64,000 nucleotides of DNA, taken from assembly GCA_945285915.1 (NCBI GenBank), contig CALYQL010000005.1, forward strand, positions 62,001-126,000, in the 5' to 3' direction. The position numbers and the translations under genes are program-made. This stretch comes from an uncultured Bartonella sp. (GTDB lineage Bacteria; Pseudomonadota; Alphaproteobacteria; Rhizobiales; Rhizobiaceae). Below are positions 19,639 through 28,506 of the stretch, in pieces. How positions within the stretch are numbered: position 1 is the stretch's first letter; the number at the start of each line of letters is the position of its first letter. The notes under the pieces were generated by a model. The model saw nothing but the letters and a program-made list of their open reading frames with translations. It had not been told where the DNA came from and did not search any database.

Positions 19639-20362
19639 TCAGATACATATCAAGAGCGCTATGGTTCTTGCCGCAGGTCTTGGAACACGTATGCGGCCAT
19701 TGACATTGACAACCCCTAAGCCACTTGTTGAAATAGCTGGGCGTTGCTTGTTGGACCGCGCCTTAGATAGTTTGAAAAATGCCGGTGTTGAGACTGTAAT
19801 TGTCAATGTCCACCATCTTGCAGATGCGGTGGAAGACCATTTAAAAAGTCGTTTGGATCTTCATATAGAAATTTCAGATGAACGGTCGCAATTGCTGGAT
19901 TCTGCTGGAGGCGTCATCAAAGCTTTGCCACGCCTTGGTGATAAACCATTTTATATTCTGAATGCAGATACATTCTGGATTGATCGTGGGCAATCCAATC
20001 TTCAAGCCATGGCTAATCACTTCAATCCAGATACAATGGATATGTTGTTATTGACGGTTGAAAGACAACAGGCGGCAGCACCGGAAAGAGGCGATTTTCT
20101 TATATCTCAAGATGGTAGGCTCAAGCGTGCGCCGGCAAATATACCAGAGGCAGTTATTTACGGTGGGGCGCTTATTGTGCATCCAAATATTTTTAAAGAT
20201 GCAACAATCGAACCGCAGTCGCTCAATACCTATTTTGACAAAGCCATTGCTGAGCGGCGTCTATTTGGTTTTCCGCTTCATGGTAACTGGTATACCGTCG
20301 GTACAATGGATATGATTGGAAGGGTTGAAGATCTGCTTCGTGAGCGGGGAGAACAAGCGTGA
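19631..20362 (+). CDS. murU: MurNAc-1-phosphate uridylyltransferase-like nucleotidyltransferase (MurU)
   Basis: A 243-residue sugar-phosphate nucleotidyltransferase. The N-terminal signature AMVLAAGLGTRMRPLT, then TPKPLVEIAGRCLLDRALD and the metal-binding LNADTFW, match the MurU/GlmU N-terminal fold. MurU converts MurNAc-1-P and UTP to UDP-MurNAc, bypassing de novo UDP-MurNAc synthesis and fosfomycin's target. The gene directly follows the AmgK-like kinase (8-bp overlap) and overlaps addB by 4 bp, so coupled expression is expected. Mannose-1-phosphate guanylyltransferase is a common alternative label for the same fold; context favours MurU. Confidence 0.87.
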   Translation: MSNQIHIKSAMVLAAGLGTRMRPLTLTTPKPLVEIAGRCLLDRALDSLKNAGVETVIVNVHHLADAVEDHLKSRLDLHIEISDERSQLLDSAGGVIKALPRLGDKPFYILNADTFWIDRGQSNLQAMANHFNPDTMDMLLLTVERQQAAAPERGDFLISQDGRLKRAPANIPEAVIYGGALIVHPNIFKDATIEPQSLNTYFDKAIAERRLFGFPLHGNWYTVGTMDMIGRVEDLLRERGEQA

Positions 20363-23300
20363 TAGAAAAAGCAAATATATTTTCCATCACAACAGGCGCT
20401 CCCTTTCTTCCTACTTTTGTTGACGCTCTTCTTTCTGGTCGTTTGGTAGAAAGTTATCGGAACACCGAAGATGTGCAATCTGTTTTGGCCGAGACATTAA
20501 TTTATGTTCCAACGCGCCGTGCGGCGCGTGCATTGCGCTCGTGTTTTGTTGAAATGAGCAAAAATCATTCCAGTTTTTTGCCAACAATCAGGCCACTTGG
20601 TGATGTCGACGAAGATGCCGCCTTTTTTCTCGATAGTGGTGCCGATGCTCTAACCCTCAATCCAAGAATAGGTGATTTAGAGCGTATATTGCTTCTTTCA
20701 CAGTTAATCCGGCCATGGCGTGAAAAATTGCCAGCCCATATCCGCGCGATGTTTGGCAGTGAAGATGTGCTTATTCCAGCCAATACGACCGATGCTATAT
20801 GGCTTTCGCAAGATTTGGTACGGCTGATGGATGAAGTGGAAACGGAATCGGCTGATTGGTCCAAATTGAACGAAATTGCGCCAGATATGGTGGCAGAATG
20901 GTGGCAGGTAACGCTGGATTTTTTAGAAATTGTCACCAAGAATTGGCCGATAATTCTTCATGAAAGAGAAAAAGAAAACCCAGCTGAATGGCGCAATCAG
21001 GCAATGCGTATTGAGGCCGACCGGCTTTTGCGTAATCAACCAAAACGACCTATTATTGTGGCAGGATCAACCGGTTCCATACCGGCAATTGCCGATCTGT
21101 TAAAAGTTATCAGCCGCTTACCAAACGGCGCTGTTGTATTGCCTGGGCTTGATCTGACAATGGACGATAAGCAATGGGAAACATTGGAAAAAACCCATGA
21201 AGATCCATCCATTTTCGGGCATCCGCAATATAGTCTGAAAAAGCTGCTACAAAGATTGCAAGTCAAGCGCAGCGATGTTGTTGAGCTTGGAAAACTTGAT
21301 AAAAAGAAAGCCAAACGTGCGCAAATCCTGTCTGAGGCACTCCGCCCTGCAGCCACAACCGATAACTGGTCAGACCTTTCTCGCGATGGATATGACGAGG
21401 TTTTTTCCGATCTTACCCTGATAGAAGCGGCAAATGAGCGTGAAGAGGCTTTGTCTATTGCTGTTAGTTTGCGCCACGCAATTGAAAACCCTAAAAAAAC
21501 CGCTGCACTTGTCACGGGTGACCGTAATCTGGCACGCCGTGTTGTTGCAGAACTTAACCGTTTTGGCATTGAAGCAAATGATTCTGGTGGTGTTCCGCTG
21601 ACAGAAGTGCAACCAGCCACATTATTGCGGCTTATTCTGGAAAGCTTATTTCACCCTGGCGATCCAGTGGCGTTTTTATCGCTTTTGAAACATCCGCTTA
21701 CATCACTTGGCATGCCACGCGGTCAGTTGCGACAATGGGCTGAATATTTTGAGCTTTTTGCACTTCGTGGCGGCACAGGCAGGGTTAATCTGTCTTTATG
21801 TGACCAATTTGTTGAAGCTCGTATTTTAAGCCTTTTAACAAGCAATGATGATTATGTGACAATAAACCAGCAGACTATTGAAGCATCGCGTGATCTTGCT
21901 GCTAGTCTTGTTCAGTCCGTATCCCCCATGATAGCGCTTATGCAACAAACAAAGCCGGTATCAATCAATGAAGCGGCACGGGTTACGACGGAAATTTTTG
22001 AAAATTTTGGTCGTGATGAAGATGCGTCCGTTGCTGCATTATATGCAGGAGAGAGCGGCAAAGCCATGGCGGCTTTTTTGCGTGACCTTGTTGCGGATAA
22101 ATCGGGATTAACTTTTGATATTTCAGAATGGCCAGCAATTTTTCAAGCACTAATGGCTGTTCGCTCGGTAAGTCCGGCAGCAGGCGGACACCCCAGACTG
22201 TTTATTTGGGGTGCTTTGGAGTCACGCTTGCAAACGGTTGATACTATGGTCATAGGTGGGTTGAACGAAGGCTCATGGCCAGCCTCAACGCGCAATGATC
22301 CTTTCATGTCACGGCCGATGAAAATGACATTGACCTTAGATCCGCCCGAGCGGCGCACTGGTCTTGCCGCACATGATTTTCAAATGGCTATGGGCGCAAA
22401 TCAGGTTATTATGAGCCGCTCATTGCGGGCAGATAATGCGCCGTCGGTTCCGTCCCGTTGGTTGCAGCGGCTTGAAACAGTGGTGGGGCAAAAAATAACG
22501 AAGCATATGCGGCATCGTGGACAAACATATGTCCATTGGGCACGTGAGCTTGATCATTTGAACACGGTTGATTTTGTTACGCAACCTTGCCCCAAACCAC
22601 CCCTTGCCGCGCGTCCGAAACATTTTTCGGTCACTGAAATTGAAACATTGCGGCGTGACCCATACGCCATTTATGCAAAGAAGGTTTTACGGTTAAAGCC
22701 GTTGGACGACTTAATCCATGACCCCTCTGTTGCTGAACGGGGAACGTTATATCATGCGATCGTGGCCGGTTTGGTCGAGCAGAATATCAATCCGGCATCA
22801 CCAGCGGCTTTAACACAGTTGCTGGAATTTGCACGCGCAGAATTTGACCGTATGCAATTACCAATCGAGGTGGAGGCAATATGGTGGCCGCGTTTTGAAA
22901 ATTTGGCACCCTCGATTATTGATTGGGAAAGGGGCTTGGAAAAGCACGAAAGCTTTGTAGAAATCTCGGCACGTGCGACACAAATTGATGATACTGGTGT
23001 TACCTTGTCTGGACGGGCGGATAGGATTGATATTCTTGATGGTAAAAACGCCGAAATATTGGATTTCAAAACAGGCAGCACACCATCACCAAAACAGGCG
23101 GCAACACTCATGGCACCGCAACTTGCACTTGAAGCTGCCTTGTTGACGCGTAATGCTTTTGAAGATTGTAAAAATGTAGTTCCGACAAAATTGGCTTATA
23201 TCCGCCTGACATCGAAAGGCGAAGTGATCGAACAATCACTCGATAAAATGATTAAAGATACGGTTCAGCAACTTTCCGAGGAAGCATGGGCAAGATTGGT

Positions 23301-23445
23301 CGAGCTTATGAATTATTATAAAGATCCGAAGATCGGATATTTATCGCGGGCAATGCCGCCATTGACCAATTATGAAGGGGATTACGACCATTTGGCGCGG
23401 GTCATGGAGTGGTCATCGGGGATAGAAGCAGCAGGTGACGAATGA
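20359..23445 (+). CDS. addB: Double-strand-break repair protein AddB (helicase/nuclease subunit)
   Basis: A 1028-residue AddB of the alphaproteobacterial type. The N-terminal helicase-like half contains YVPTRRAARALR near residue 55 instead of a canonical Walker A. A UvrD/Rep-like middle contains DTMVIGGLNEGSWPA. The C-terminal RecB-type nuclease has HFSVTEIETLRRDPYAIYAK, ERGTLYHAIVAG and the catalytic ILDFKTGSTPSP. With AddA it resects DNA ends and loads RecA at Chi-like sites. It starts at GTG 20359 with GGGGAG upstream, overlapping murU by 4 bases; its stop overlaps the addA ATG by 4 bases. The length is as expected for the order. Confidence 0.95.
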   Translation: MIEKANIFSITTGAPFLPTFVDALLSGRLVESYRNTEDVQSVLAETLIYVPTRRAARALRSCFVEMSKNHSSFLPTIRPLGDVDEDAAFFLDSGADALTLNPRIGDLERILLLSQLIRPWREKLPAHIRAMFGSEDVLIPANTTDAIWLSQDLVRLMDEVETESADWSKLNEIAPDMVAEWWQVTLDFLEIVTKNWPIILHEREKENPAEWRNQAMRIEADRLLRNQPKRPIIVAGSTGSIPAIADLLKVISRLPNGAVVLPGLDLTMDDKQWETLEKTHEDPSIFGHPQYSLKKLLQRLQVKRSDVVELGKLDKKKAKRAQILSEALRPAATTDNWSDLSRDGYDEVFSDLTLIEAANEREEALSIAVSLRHAIENPKKTAALVTGDRNLARRVVAELNRFGIEANDSGGVPLTEVQPATLLRLILESLFHPGDPVAFLSLLKHPLTSLGMPRGQLRQWAEYFELFALRGGTGRVNLSLCDQFVEARILSLLTSNDDYVTINQQTIEASRDLAASLVQSVSPMIALMQQTKPVSINEAARVTTEIFENFGRDEDASVAALYAGESGKAMAAFLRDLVADKSGLTFDISEWPAIFQALMAVRSVSPAAGGHPRLFIWGALESRLQTVDTMVIGGLNEGSWPASTRNDPFMSRPMKMTLTLDPPERRTGLAAHDFQMAMGANQVIMSRSLRADNAPSVPSRWLQRLETVVGQKITKHMRHRGQTYVHWARELDHLNTVDFVTQPCPKPPLAARPKHFSVTEIETLRRDPYAIYAKKVLRLKPLDDLIHDPSVAERGTLYHAIVAGLVEQNINPASPAALTQLLEFARAEFDRMQLPIEVEAIWWPRFENLAPSIIDWERGLEKHESFVEISARATQIDDTGVTLSGRADRIDILDGKNAEILDFKTGSTPSPKQAATLMAPQLALEAALLTRNAFEDCKNVVPTKLAYIRLTSKGEVIEQSLDKMIKDTVQQLSEEAWARLVELMNYYKDPKIGYLSRAMPPLTNYEGDYDHLARVMEWSSGIEAAGDE

Positions 23446-26400
23446 GCGCTTTGATTATTCCTAAAGATGCAACCGATGCACAAGGTAAGGCAGCCCATCC
23501 ATCAAATAGTGTATGGGTTTCTGCCAATGCAGGCTCAGGCAAAACCCATGTTTTGACAGAACGCGTTATCAGGCTTTTGCTTAATGGCACGGAACCTTCC
23601 CGTATTTTATGCCTAACTTATACCAAGGCTGCGGCTGCAGTTATGCAAACGCGTATATTCAAAACCTTGTCTGGGTGGACAGAGTTTGATGATGAAACAC
23701 TTTCCAAAGAGCTTTTACGTTTGGAAGGAAAAAGACCACAGCAAAAACAATTGGCTGAAGCTCGCCGCCTTTTTGCCCGCGCACTCGAAACACCTGGTGG
23801 TTTAAAAATACAAACCATTCATGCGTTTTGCGAAAGCCTGTTACACCAGTTTCCTTTGGAAGCAAACATTGCCGGCCATTTCGAGTTGATGGACGATTTG
23901 CAACGTGATGAATTGTTGCAAAGTGCGCGCCGTTATGTGTTAGAAAAAGCTTATTTACGAACCGATAGTGCTTTATCCGACGCTTTAATGCTTGTTTTAA
24001 AAACCGTTGGGGAAACCGGTCTTGATAATTTGTTATCCGAGGCTATCGAAAAAAGACAAGCACTCAATCATTTTTTGCCTATGGTCATAAGCAAGGAAGG
24101 AAGCCAGTATCTTAAAAGACTTCTACAATTGAATGATGCAGATACGGAACAAGACATCCTCATAAAAATTCGAGAAGCGGCATTCTTTTCAGCTGATGAA
24201 ATTGAACAATTTCTGCAATATGGACATAGTTATAGCAAAAATTTTGTAGAAAAATTATTGTCTGTTCAACAGGCACAAAACGACGATATTGTTGACACAA
24301 TTGTCGATGCATATTTTACAAAAGACAAACCGAGGTCCATTTCAAATCTTGCGTCCAAGGCACTGTTGGCGAAGTGGCCAGACCTTGAGAATAATTTGAC
24401 CGACCGTCAGGTTAAACTGCAATATTTTACAGATAAAATACGCCGTATACGTTTGCTGCCTTTGAATGAGGCTGCATTTTTATTATGTTATCAATTGTTG
24501 CAGCGCTACGAGAAACTAAAAAAAGCAGATGGCTTACTTGATTTTGATGATCTGATAGAACGGACATTAAATCTTTTGCAGCGTGATGGAGCAGGCCTCT
24601 GGGTGCAATATAAGCTTGATCGCGGTATTGATCATATTCTGGTAGATGAAGCACAGGATACAAGTCCGGCTCAATGGAAAATTATCCAGCTTTTGGCACA
24701 AGAATTTTATGCTGGAGAGGGACAACGTGACGTTACTCGCACGGTCTTTGCGGTGGGCGATGAAAAGCAATCAATCTATTCTTTTCAGGGAGCGGTGCCA
24801 GAAGATTTTGACTACAATGGCCGCATTATTGAAAAAAAGGCAAAGGCTGCTAATCGTGTTTTCAATCGTATCAGGCTAAATTTCTCTTTTCGGTCAACGG
24901 CAGATGTCTTGCAAGGCGTTGATCTCGTGTTTAGCACGCCGGAAAATTACAAGGGATTGTCGGCTGAAAACATCAAAACTGTGCACCAACCAGTTCGTGC
25001 AAATGATCCAGGTGAAATCATTATCTGGGATACATTGACACCATCTAGTGTGGACGAACCAGAAGATTGGCGCCAACCAGTGGATCAACTGCATGCGCCA
25101 GCTGTGCGGTTGGCTGATGAAATTGCCAAAACAATTACACAATGGCTTAAACAGGGTGAAATCCTACCAGGGCAAGGGCGTGTGATAAAAGCCAGTGACA
25201 TTATGGTTCTGGTGAGAAAACGCGATCAGTTTGTGCCAGCATTGGCCAAAGCATTAAAGAACTATAATGTTCCGGTGGCAGGGGCAGATAGGTTGCATTT
25301 GACAAGTCATATTGTCGTGCGTGACTTGATGGCGCTAGCACGTTTTGTGTTGCAGCCACAAGATGATTTGTCTTTGGCGGCGGTATTAAAAAGCCCATTG
25401 TTTAATTTGAATGAAGAAGATCTATACCATATTGCCCATGGCCGTGAAGGCTCGCTTTATCAGAGTTTGAAAAACCATGCTGCTGATAAGCCAAGTTACA
25501 ACGATGTTGTTACTCTGCTGACAAAATATCGTAATATCGCCGACAAAACCCCAGTGTTCGAGTTTTATAGCCATGTTTTGAGTGATGATAAGGGACGTGC
25601 CAGAATTCTTGCCCGTCTTGGTTCAGAAGCAAGTGACGTGTTGGATGCATTTATGGATTACACGCTTTCCATACAGAAAACAGGTCTGCCGGGGCTGCAA
25701 GCTTTTTTGGAAACACTGACAATTTCTGATCCCGAAATTAAGCGTGAGCTTGATCAAAATCGCGAAGAGGTTCGCATTATGACAGTCCATGCCGCGAAAG
25801 GCTTGGAAAGTGCGGTTGTGTTTTTGGTCGATTCCGGTTCCCGTGTATGGAACGTACAACATGAGCCAAAGCTTTTACAAATAGGCGACAACAATCATAT
25901 TGGATTTTTCTGGCAACCTAGCAAAGACTATAAAATATCATTGGCTGAAAATTACATAAATACGCTTAAAGAAAAGGCTAATGAGGAATATCGGCGCTTA
26001 TTATATGTTGGCATGACACGTGCGGAAGATAGGTTGATTGTTTGTGGGTATCGTGGGCAACATAAGGTTGATGGGACTTGGAGTGATCTTGTTAGTAAAG
26101 CTTTAAAGCCGGTTTCACAAGAAATTTCGGGGCCGTCACCAGAGATAGCCGCTTGGTGTTTTTACGCTGATAATGTGAAGAAACCGCGCGACTTGACCGA
26201 TAGAGTAGACGAATCTGCAGATGCCTTACCGGTGTTACCTTCATACTTTCAACGCCATGTAGCAGTAGAAGCGGAATTGCCAAAGCCTTTAACACCATCT
26301 GGTGCTACTTTGGATATTGATAATGATGTTCCAGCCGATCAGAAACAGCTCGAAATATCGCCAGTGTTAGGGGAAAAGCCCGAAAATGCGTTATTTGCTA

Positions 26401-26921
26401 TCGAGCGTGGTAATGTCATTCACCGTTTGCTACAATATCTGCCACAATGTAAAGAAACAGAGCGGCGAGAACTGGCGCTGAAATACTTGGAAAAGACAGC
26501 ATTGGACTGGACCGATAACCAGCGGAAAGATGCGTTTGACCAAGTGTTTAAAGTTATGGATCACGCAACTTTACAACCATTATTTGCACCGCAATCACGT
26601 GCGGAAGTTGCATTAATGGGTATCGTTGAGATAAAAGGAAAAAAATATGCTGTTTCCGGCCAGATCGACAGATTAAATGATGCTGGTGAAACAATCATTC
26701 TAGGAGATTTTAAAACTGGTCGGGTACCAAAAAGCGAAGCGCAAATACCAAAAAGTTATCTGCTGCAAATGGCACTTTATCGCAATTTGTTAAAGGCAAT
26801 TCATCCCAAAAAAATGATGAAAACCCTTTTAATTTATAGCGATGGGCCAAAAGTCTTTGAACTGGATGCCGAAAAATTGGATAATATGCTCTATAAAGAA
26901 AGCAACAATTTACATAGCTAA
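23442..26921 (+). CDS. addA: Double-strand-break repair helicase AddA
   Basis: A 1159-residue UvrD-family 3'-5' helicase with a C-terminal PD-(D/E)XK nuclease. Visible motifs: Q/Walker A SANAGSGKTHVLTERVIRLL (about 27-46), Ia CLTYTKAAAAVMQTRI, II ILVDEAQDTSPAQWKII, III FAVGDEKQSIYSFQGA, V MTVHAAKGLESAVVFLVD and VI EEYRRLLYVGMTRAEDRL; the nuclease motif ILGDFKTGRVP is near residue 1090. It forms the AddAB complex with the preceding gene for recombinational repair. The ATG at 23442 overlaps the addB TGA. No truncation or frameshift is seen. Confidence 0.96.
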   Translation: MSALIIPKDATDAQGKAAHPSNSVWVSANAGSGKTHVLTERVIRLLLNGTEPSRILCLTYTKAAAAVMQTRIFKTLSGWTEFDDETLSKELLRLEGKRPQQKQLAEARRLFARALETPGGLKIQTIHAFCESLLHQFPLEANIAGHFELMDDLQRDELLQSARRYVLEKAYLRTDSALSDALMLVLKTVGETGLDNLLSEAIEKRQALNHFLPMVISKEGSQYLKRLLQLNDADTEQDILIKIREAAFFSADEIEQFLQYGHSYSKNFVEKLLSVQQAQNDDIVDTIVDAYFTKDKPRSISNLASKALLAKWPDLENNLTDRQVKLQYFTDKIRRIRLLPLNEAAFLLCYQLLQRYEKLKKADGLLDFDDLIERTLNLLQRDGAGLWVQYKLDRGIDHILVDEAQDTSPAQWKIIQLLAQEFYAGEGQRDVTRTVFAVGDEKQSIYSFQGAVPEDFDYNGRIIEKKAKAANRVFNRIRLNFSFRSTADVLQGVDLVFSTPENYKGLSAENIKTVHQPVRANDPGEIIIWDTLTPSSVDEPEDWRQPVDQLHAPAVRLADEIAKTITQWLKQGEILPGQGRVIKASDIMVLVRKRDQFVPALAKALKNYNVPVAGADRLHLTSHIVVRDLMALARFVLQPQDDLSLAAVLKSPLFNLNEEDLYHIAHGREGSLYQSLKNHAADKPSYNDVVTLLTKYRNIADKTPVFEFYSHVLSDDKGRARILARLGSEASDVLDAFMDYTLSIQKTGLPGLQAFLETLTISDPEIKRELDQNREEVRIMTVHAAKGLESAVVFLVDSGSRVWNVQHEPKLLQIGDNNHIGFFWQPSKDYKISLAENYINTLKEKANEEYRRLLYVGMTRAEDRLIVCGYRGQHKVDGTWSDLVSKALKPVSQEISGPSPEIAAWCFYADNVKKPRDLTDRVDESADALPVLPSYFQRHVAVEAELPKPLTPSGATLDIDNDVPADQKQLEISPVLGEKPENALFAIERGNVIHRLLQYLPQCKETERRELALKYLEKTALDWTDNQRKDAFDQVFKVMDHATLQPLFAPQSRAEVALMGIVEIKGKKYAVSGQIDRLNDAGETIILGDFKTGRVPKSEAQIPKSYLLQMALYRNLLKAIHPKKMMKTLLIYSDGPKVFELDAEKLDNMLYKESNNLHS

Positions 26922-27002
26922 TACGAGATCAAACGGCTTGCACTTGACGGATACAGTTGGGCACGCCAATTTAAAGAAATAAGAATCAAAAAGGATAAAC
27001 CC

Positions 27003-27326
27003 ATGAGCACTGTAAAAGTCGATACAAACAATTTTGAAAGTGATGTGCTACAATCATCAACACCTGTTGTTGTGGATTTTTGGGCGGAATGGTGTGGTCC
27101 ATGTAAAATGATAGCACCATCACTAGATGAAATAGCCGCTGAATTGCAGGGCAAAGTTAAAATTGCCAAAATTAATATTGACGAAAACCCAGAACTGGCT
27201 ACCCAGTTTGGTGTTCGTTCCATACCAACATTGTTGATGTTCAATAATGGTGAAGTTGTGTCAAATATGGTTGGCGCAGCGCCGAAAAGCCGTTTGGCTG
27301 ATTGGATCAAGGAAGGCGTTAAGTAA
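27003..27326 (+). CDS. trxA: Thioredoxin
   Basis: A 107-residue thioredoxin 1. The redox site WCGPCK has cysteines at 31 and 34, the cis-proline loop is RSIPTLLMF, and length and N-terminus match TrxA. It reduces protein disulphides in the cytoplasm, including ribonucleotide reductase and PAPS reductase. It lies 81 bp after addA, the conserved position in Hyphomicrobiales, with AAAAAGGA upstream of the ATG. In many relatives folC follows; here a terminator and then a structured RNA locus follow. Confidence 0.97.
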   Translation: MSTVKVDTNNFESDVLQSSTPVVVDFWAEWCGPCKMIAPSLDEIAAELQGKVKIAKINIDENPELATQFGVRSIPTLLMFNNGEVVSNMVGAAPKSRLADWIKEGVK

Positions 27327-27350
27327 TTAAACGCTAATATTGATGATTTT

Positions 27351-27384
27351 AAACGGTGGCAAGAATGACAGCCACCGTTTTTTT
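27351..27384 (+). terminator. Intrinsic terminator of trxA
   Basis: A 10-bp stem AAACGGTGGC / GCCACCGTTT (27351-27360 with 27371-27380) with a 10-base loop is followed by a run of seven Ts overlapping the arm end. Confidence 0.92.
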
Positions 27385-27681
27385 GTGAACAATATTAAGC
27401 AGAAATATAAGAATAATTTTCAAACAGACTGTTCTATGAAAAGGTCAGAAAAATAAAACCAAAGATTGTATTGCGATATTGTTTTAACGTTTCGTGATAA
27501 CACTCTATTATTTTGAGAATACGCTTTTTATTTTTTCATGAGGGTATTTATACAAGCATTAAGAGGCCGCAACAGACAATTTGAGTTTGTTATATTTGTT
27601 GTATGCCCCACAAGCTTTTTCTGATTTTAATTTTTCTTTCTTTTATAGGGTAAAATTCAACCCTTTGATATGTCATATGAT

Positions 27682-27701
27682 TTGAAAAATTTACGTTTCA
27701 A
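27682..27701. promoter_or_regulatory. Palindrome TTGAAA-N8-TTTCAA upstream of the structured RNA
   Basis: A perfect inverted repeat with 6-bp arms (27682-27687 and 27696-27701) lies about 80-100 bp ahead of the first RNA hairpin, in the presumed promoter region. Such a site could bind a dimeric regulator, perhaps the XRE protein encoded downstream. This is a position-based inference. Confidence 0.35.
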
Positions 27702-27729
27702 AAAATGCTTGTCATTATAAACTTTGGAC

Positions 27730-27960
27730 AGGTGTTCTCCCCTCTTTTCAATGTATGTTCCACTTGCTAAGAACAAAATTGTTCAACCATGACGGTGGTT
27801 GAATCGGGATTGCAACCCCGATCTATGGAATATGTCAAGCACTGGATAAGTGTTGACCATCGGTTTTGGGACCGGGGGCTTGGGTTATGTCCAAGTTTCA
27901 TGGAACCAAAAGCCTAGGGCTATTCATAGATTAGCTGTTGCAACCCCCGGTCTCTTGAAA
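27730..27960 (+). ncRNA. Structured leader RNA, candidate Bartonella regulatory transcript (Brt)-like RNA
   Basis: About 230 bases hold a chain of hairpins that no ORF explains. H1: 27782-27789 with 27796-27803 (8 bp, loop TGACGG). H2: 27803-27808 with 27817-27822 (6 bp). H3: 27834-27843 with 27849-27857 (9 bp, one bulge). H4: a GC-rich 11-bp closing stem, 27868-27878 with 27944-27954, enclosing ~65 bases that include a CTTGG/CCAAG hairpin at 27879-27895. The small XRE gene starts about 50 bases later. In Bartonella henselae a family of ~200-nt RNAs (Brt) precedes small HTH genes (trp) and limits their transcription; the arrangement here matches. Ends are approximate, and no typical U-tract terminator is visible after H4. 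Confidence 0.68.
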
Positions 27961-28009
27961 CAGATGGTTAGCGTGGACGCGCGTATTCAACCTTAGCGGG
28001 GGGAATTTT

Positions 28010-28324
28010 ATGTCAAGTAAAGAAAAAGCGGGGCAAGCTTTATCGAATACACGCCAATATACCTATATTGGTGCATTGCGTGAACATGAAAAAAATTGCG
28101 ACCTGAAGCTTGGTGCGCTTTTGCGCTCTTTCCGTAATCAAAACGGAATAACACAAATAGAATTGGCAGCGGCTGCTGGCATTAGTTTTCAGCAGATACA
28201 AAAATATGAAAAGGGATTGGACCGCATATCTTTTTCACGCCTTTTGACTTTGCTTGACTTTTTGGGCGTTGATTTTACCGATTTTTTCCGTGGTATGGAG
28301 TGGAGCCCCATTCAATTCCAATAG
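28010..28324 (+). CDS. XRE-family helix-turn-helix regulator (Trp-like, downstream of the structured RNA)
   Basis: A 104-residue protein with one HTH_3 domain (about residues 33-93): LGALLRSFRNQNGITQIELA, then AAAGISFQQIQKYEKGLDRI as the recognition helix region, and FSRLLTLLDFLGVDFTDFF. The first ~30 residues are a polar tail. It has ATG 28010 with GGGGGGAA upstream. It is alone after the hairpin-rich leader, so its expression is probably controlled by read-through of that RNA. In B. henselae the matching regulators bind the promoter of the adhesin gene badA; in this window the large autotransporter at 50536-53214 is a possible but unproven target. Confidence 0.87.
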   Translation: MSSKEKAGQALSNTRQYTYIGALREHEKNCDLKLGALLRSFRNQNGITQIELAAAAGISFQQIQKYEKGLDRISFSRLLTLLDFLGVDFTDFFRGMEWSPIQFQ

Positions 28325-28434
28325 AATATTGATGGATATTGGCTCAAGCCGTTATATCCGAATTTGCGGACACTATCGGTTTTTAAAAAAAATCCGAAGT
28401 GATAATATTTACGTTAAAAGCCCGTCCTTACAAA

Positions 28435-28460
28435 CGGCGATAAAAAGTGATTTATCGCCG
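28435..28460. terminator. Hairpin between the convergent XRE gene and prfC
   Basis: A perfect 10-bp stem CGGCGATAAA / TTTATCGCCG (28435-28444 with 28451-28460) surrounds a 6-base loop. There is no long U-tract on either side (TTTG follows in the prfC direction), so termination strength is uncertain, but the place between converging genes fits. Confidence 0.55.
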
Positions 28461-28506
28461 CTTATCAAATGGTTTTCCTAAGATTTGCAATGTCTGGTAA
28501 CGGTGA

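Noticed and set aside
28254-28481. 75-codon frame overlapping the XRE gene's 3' end
   Set aside because: Half of it is the XRE gene in another frame and the rest has no features.
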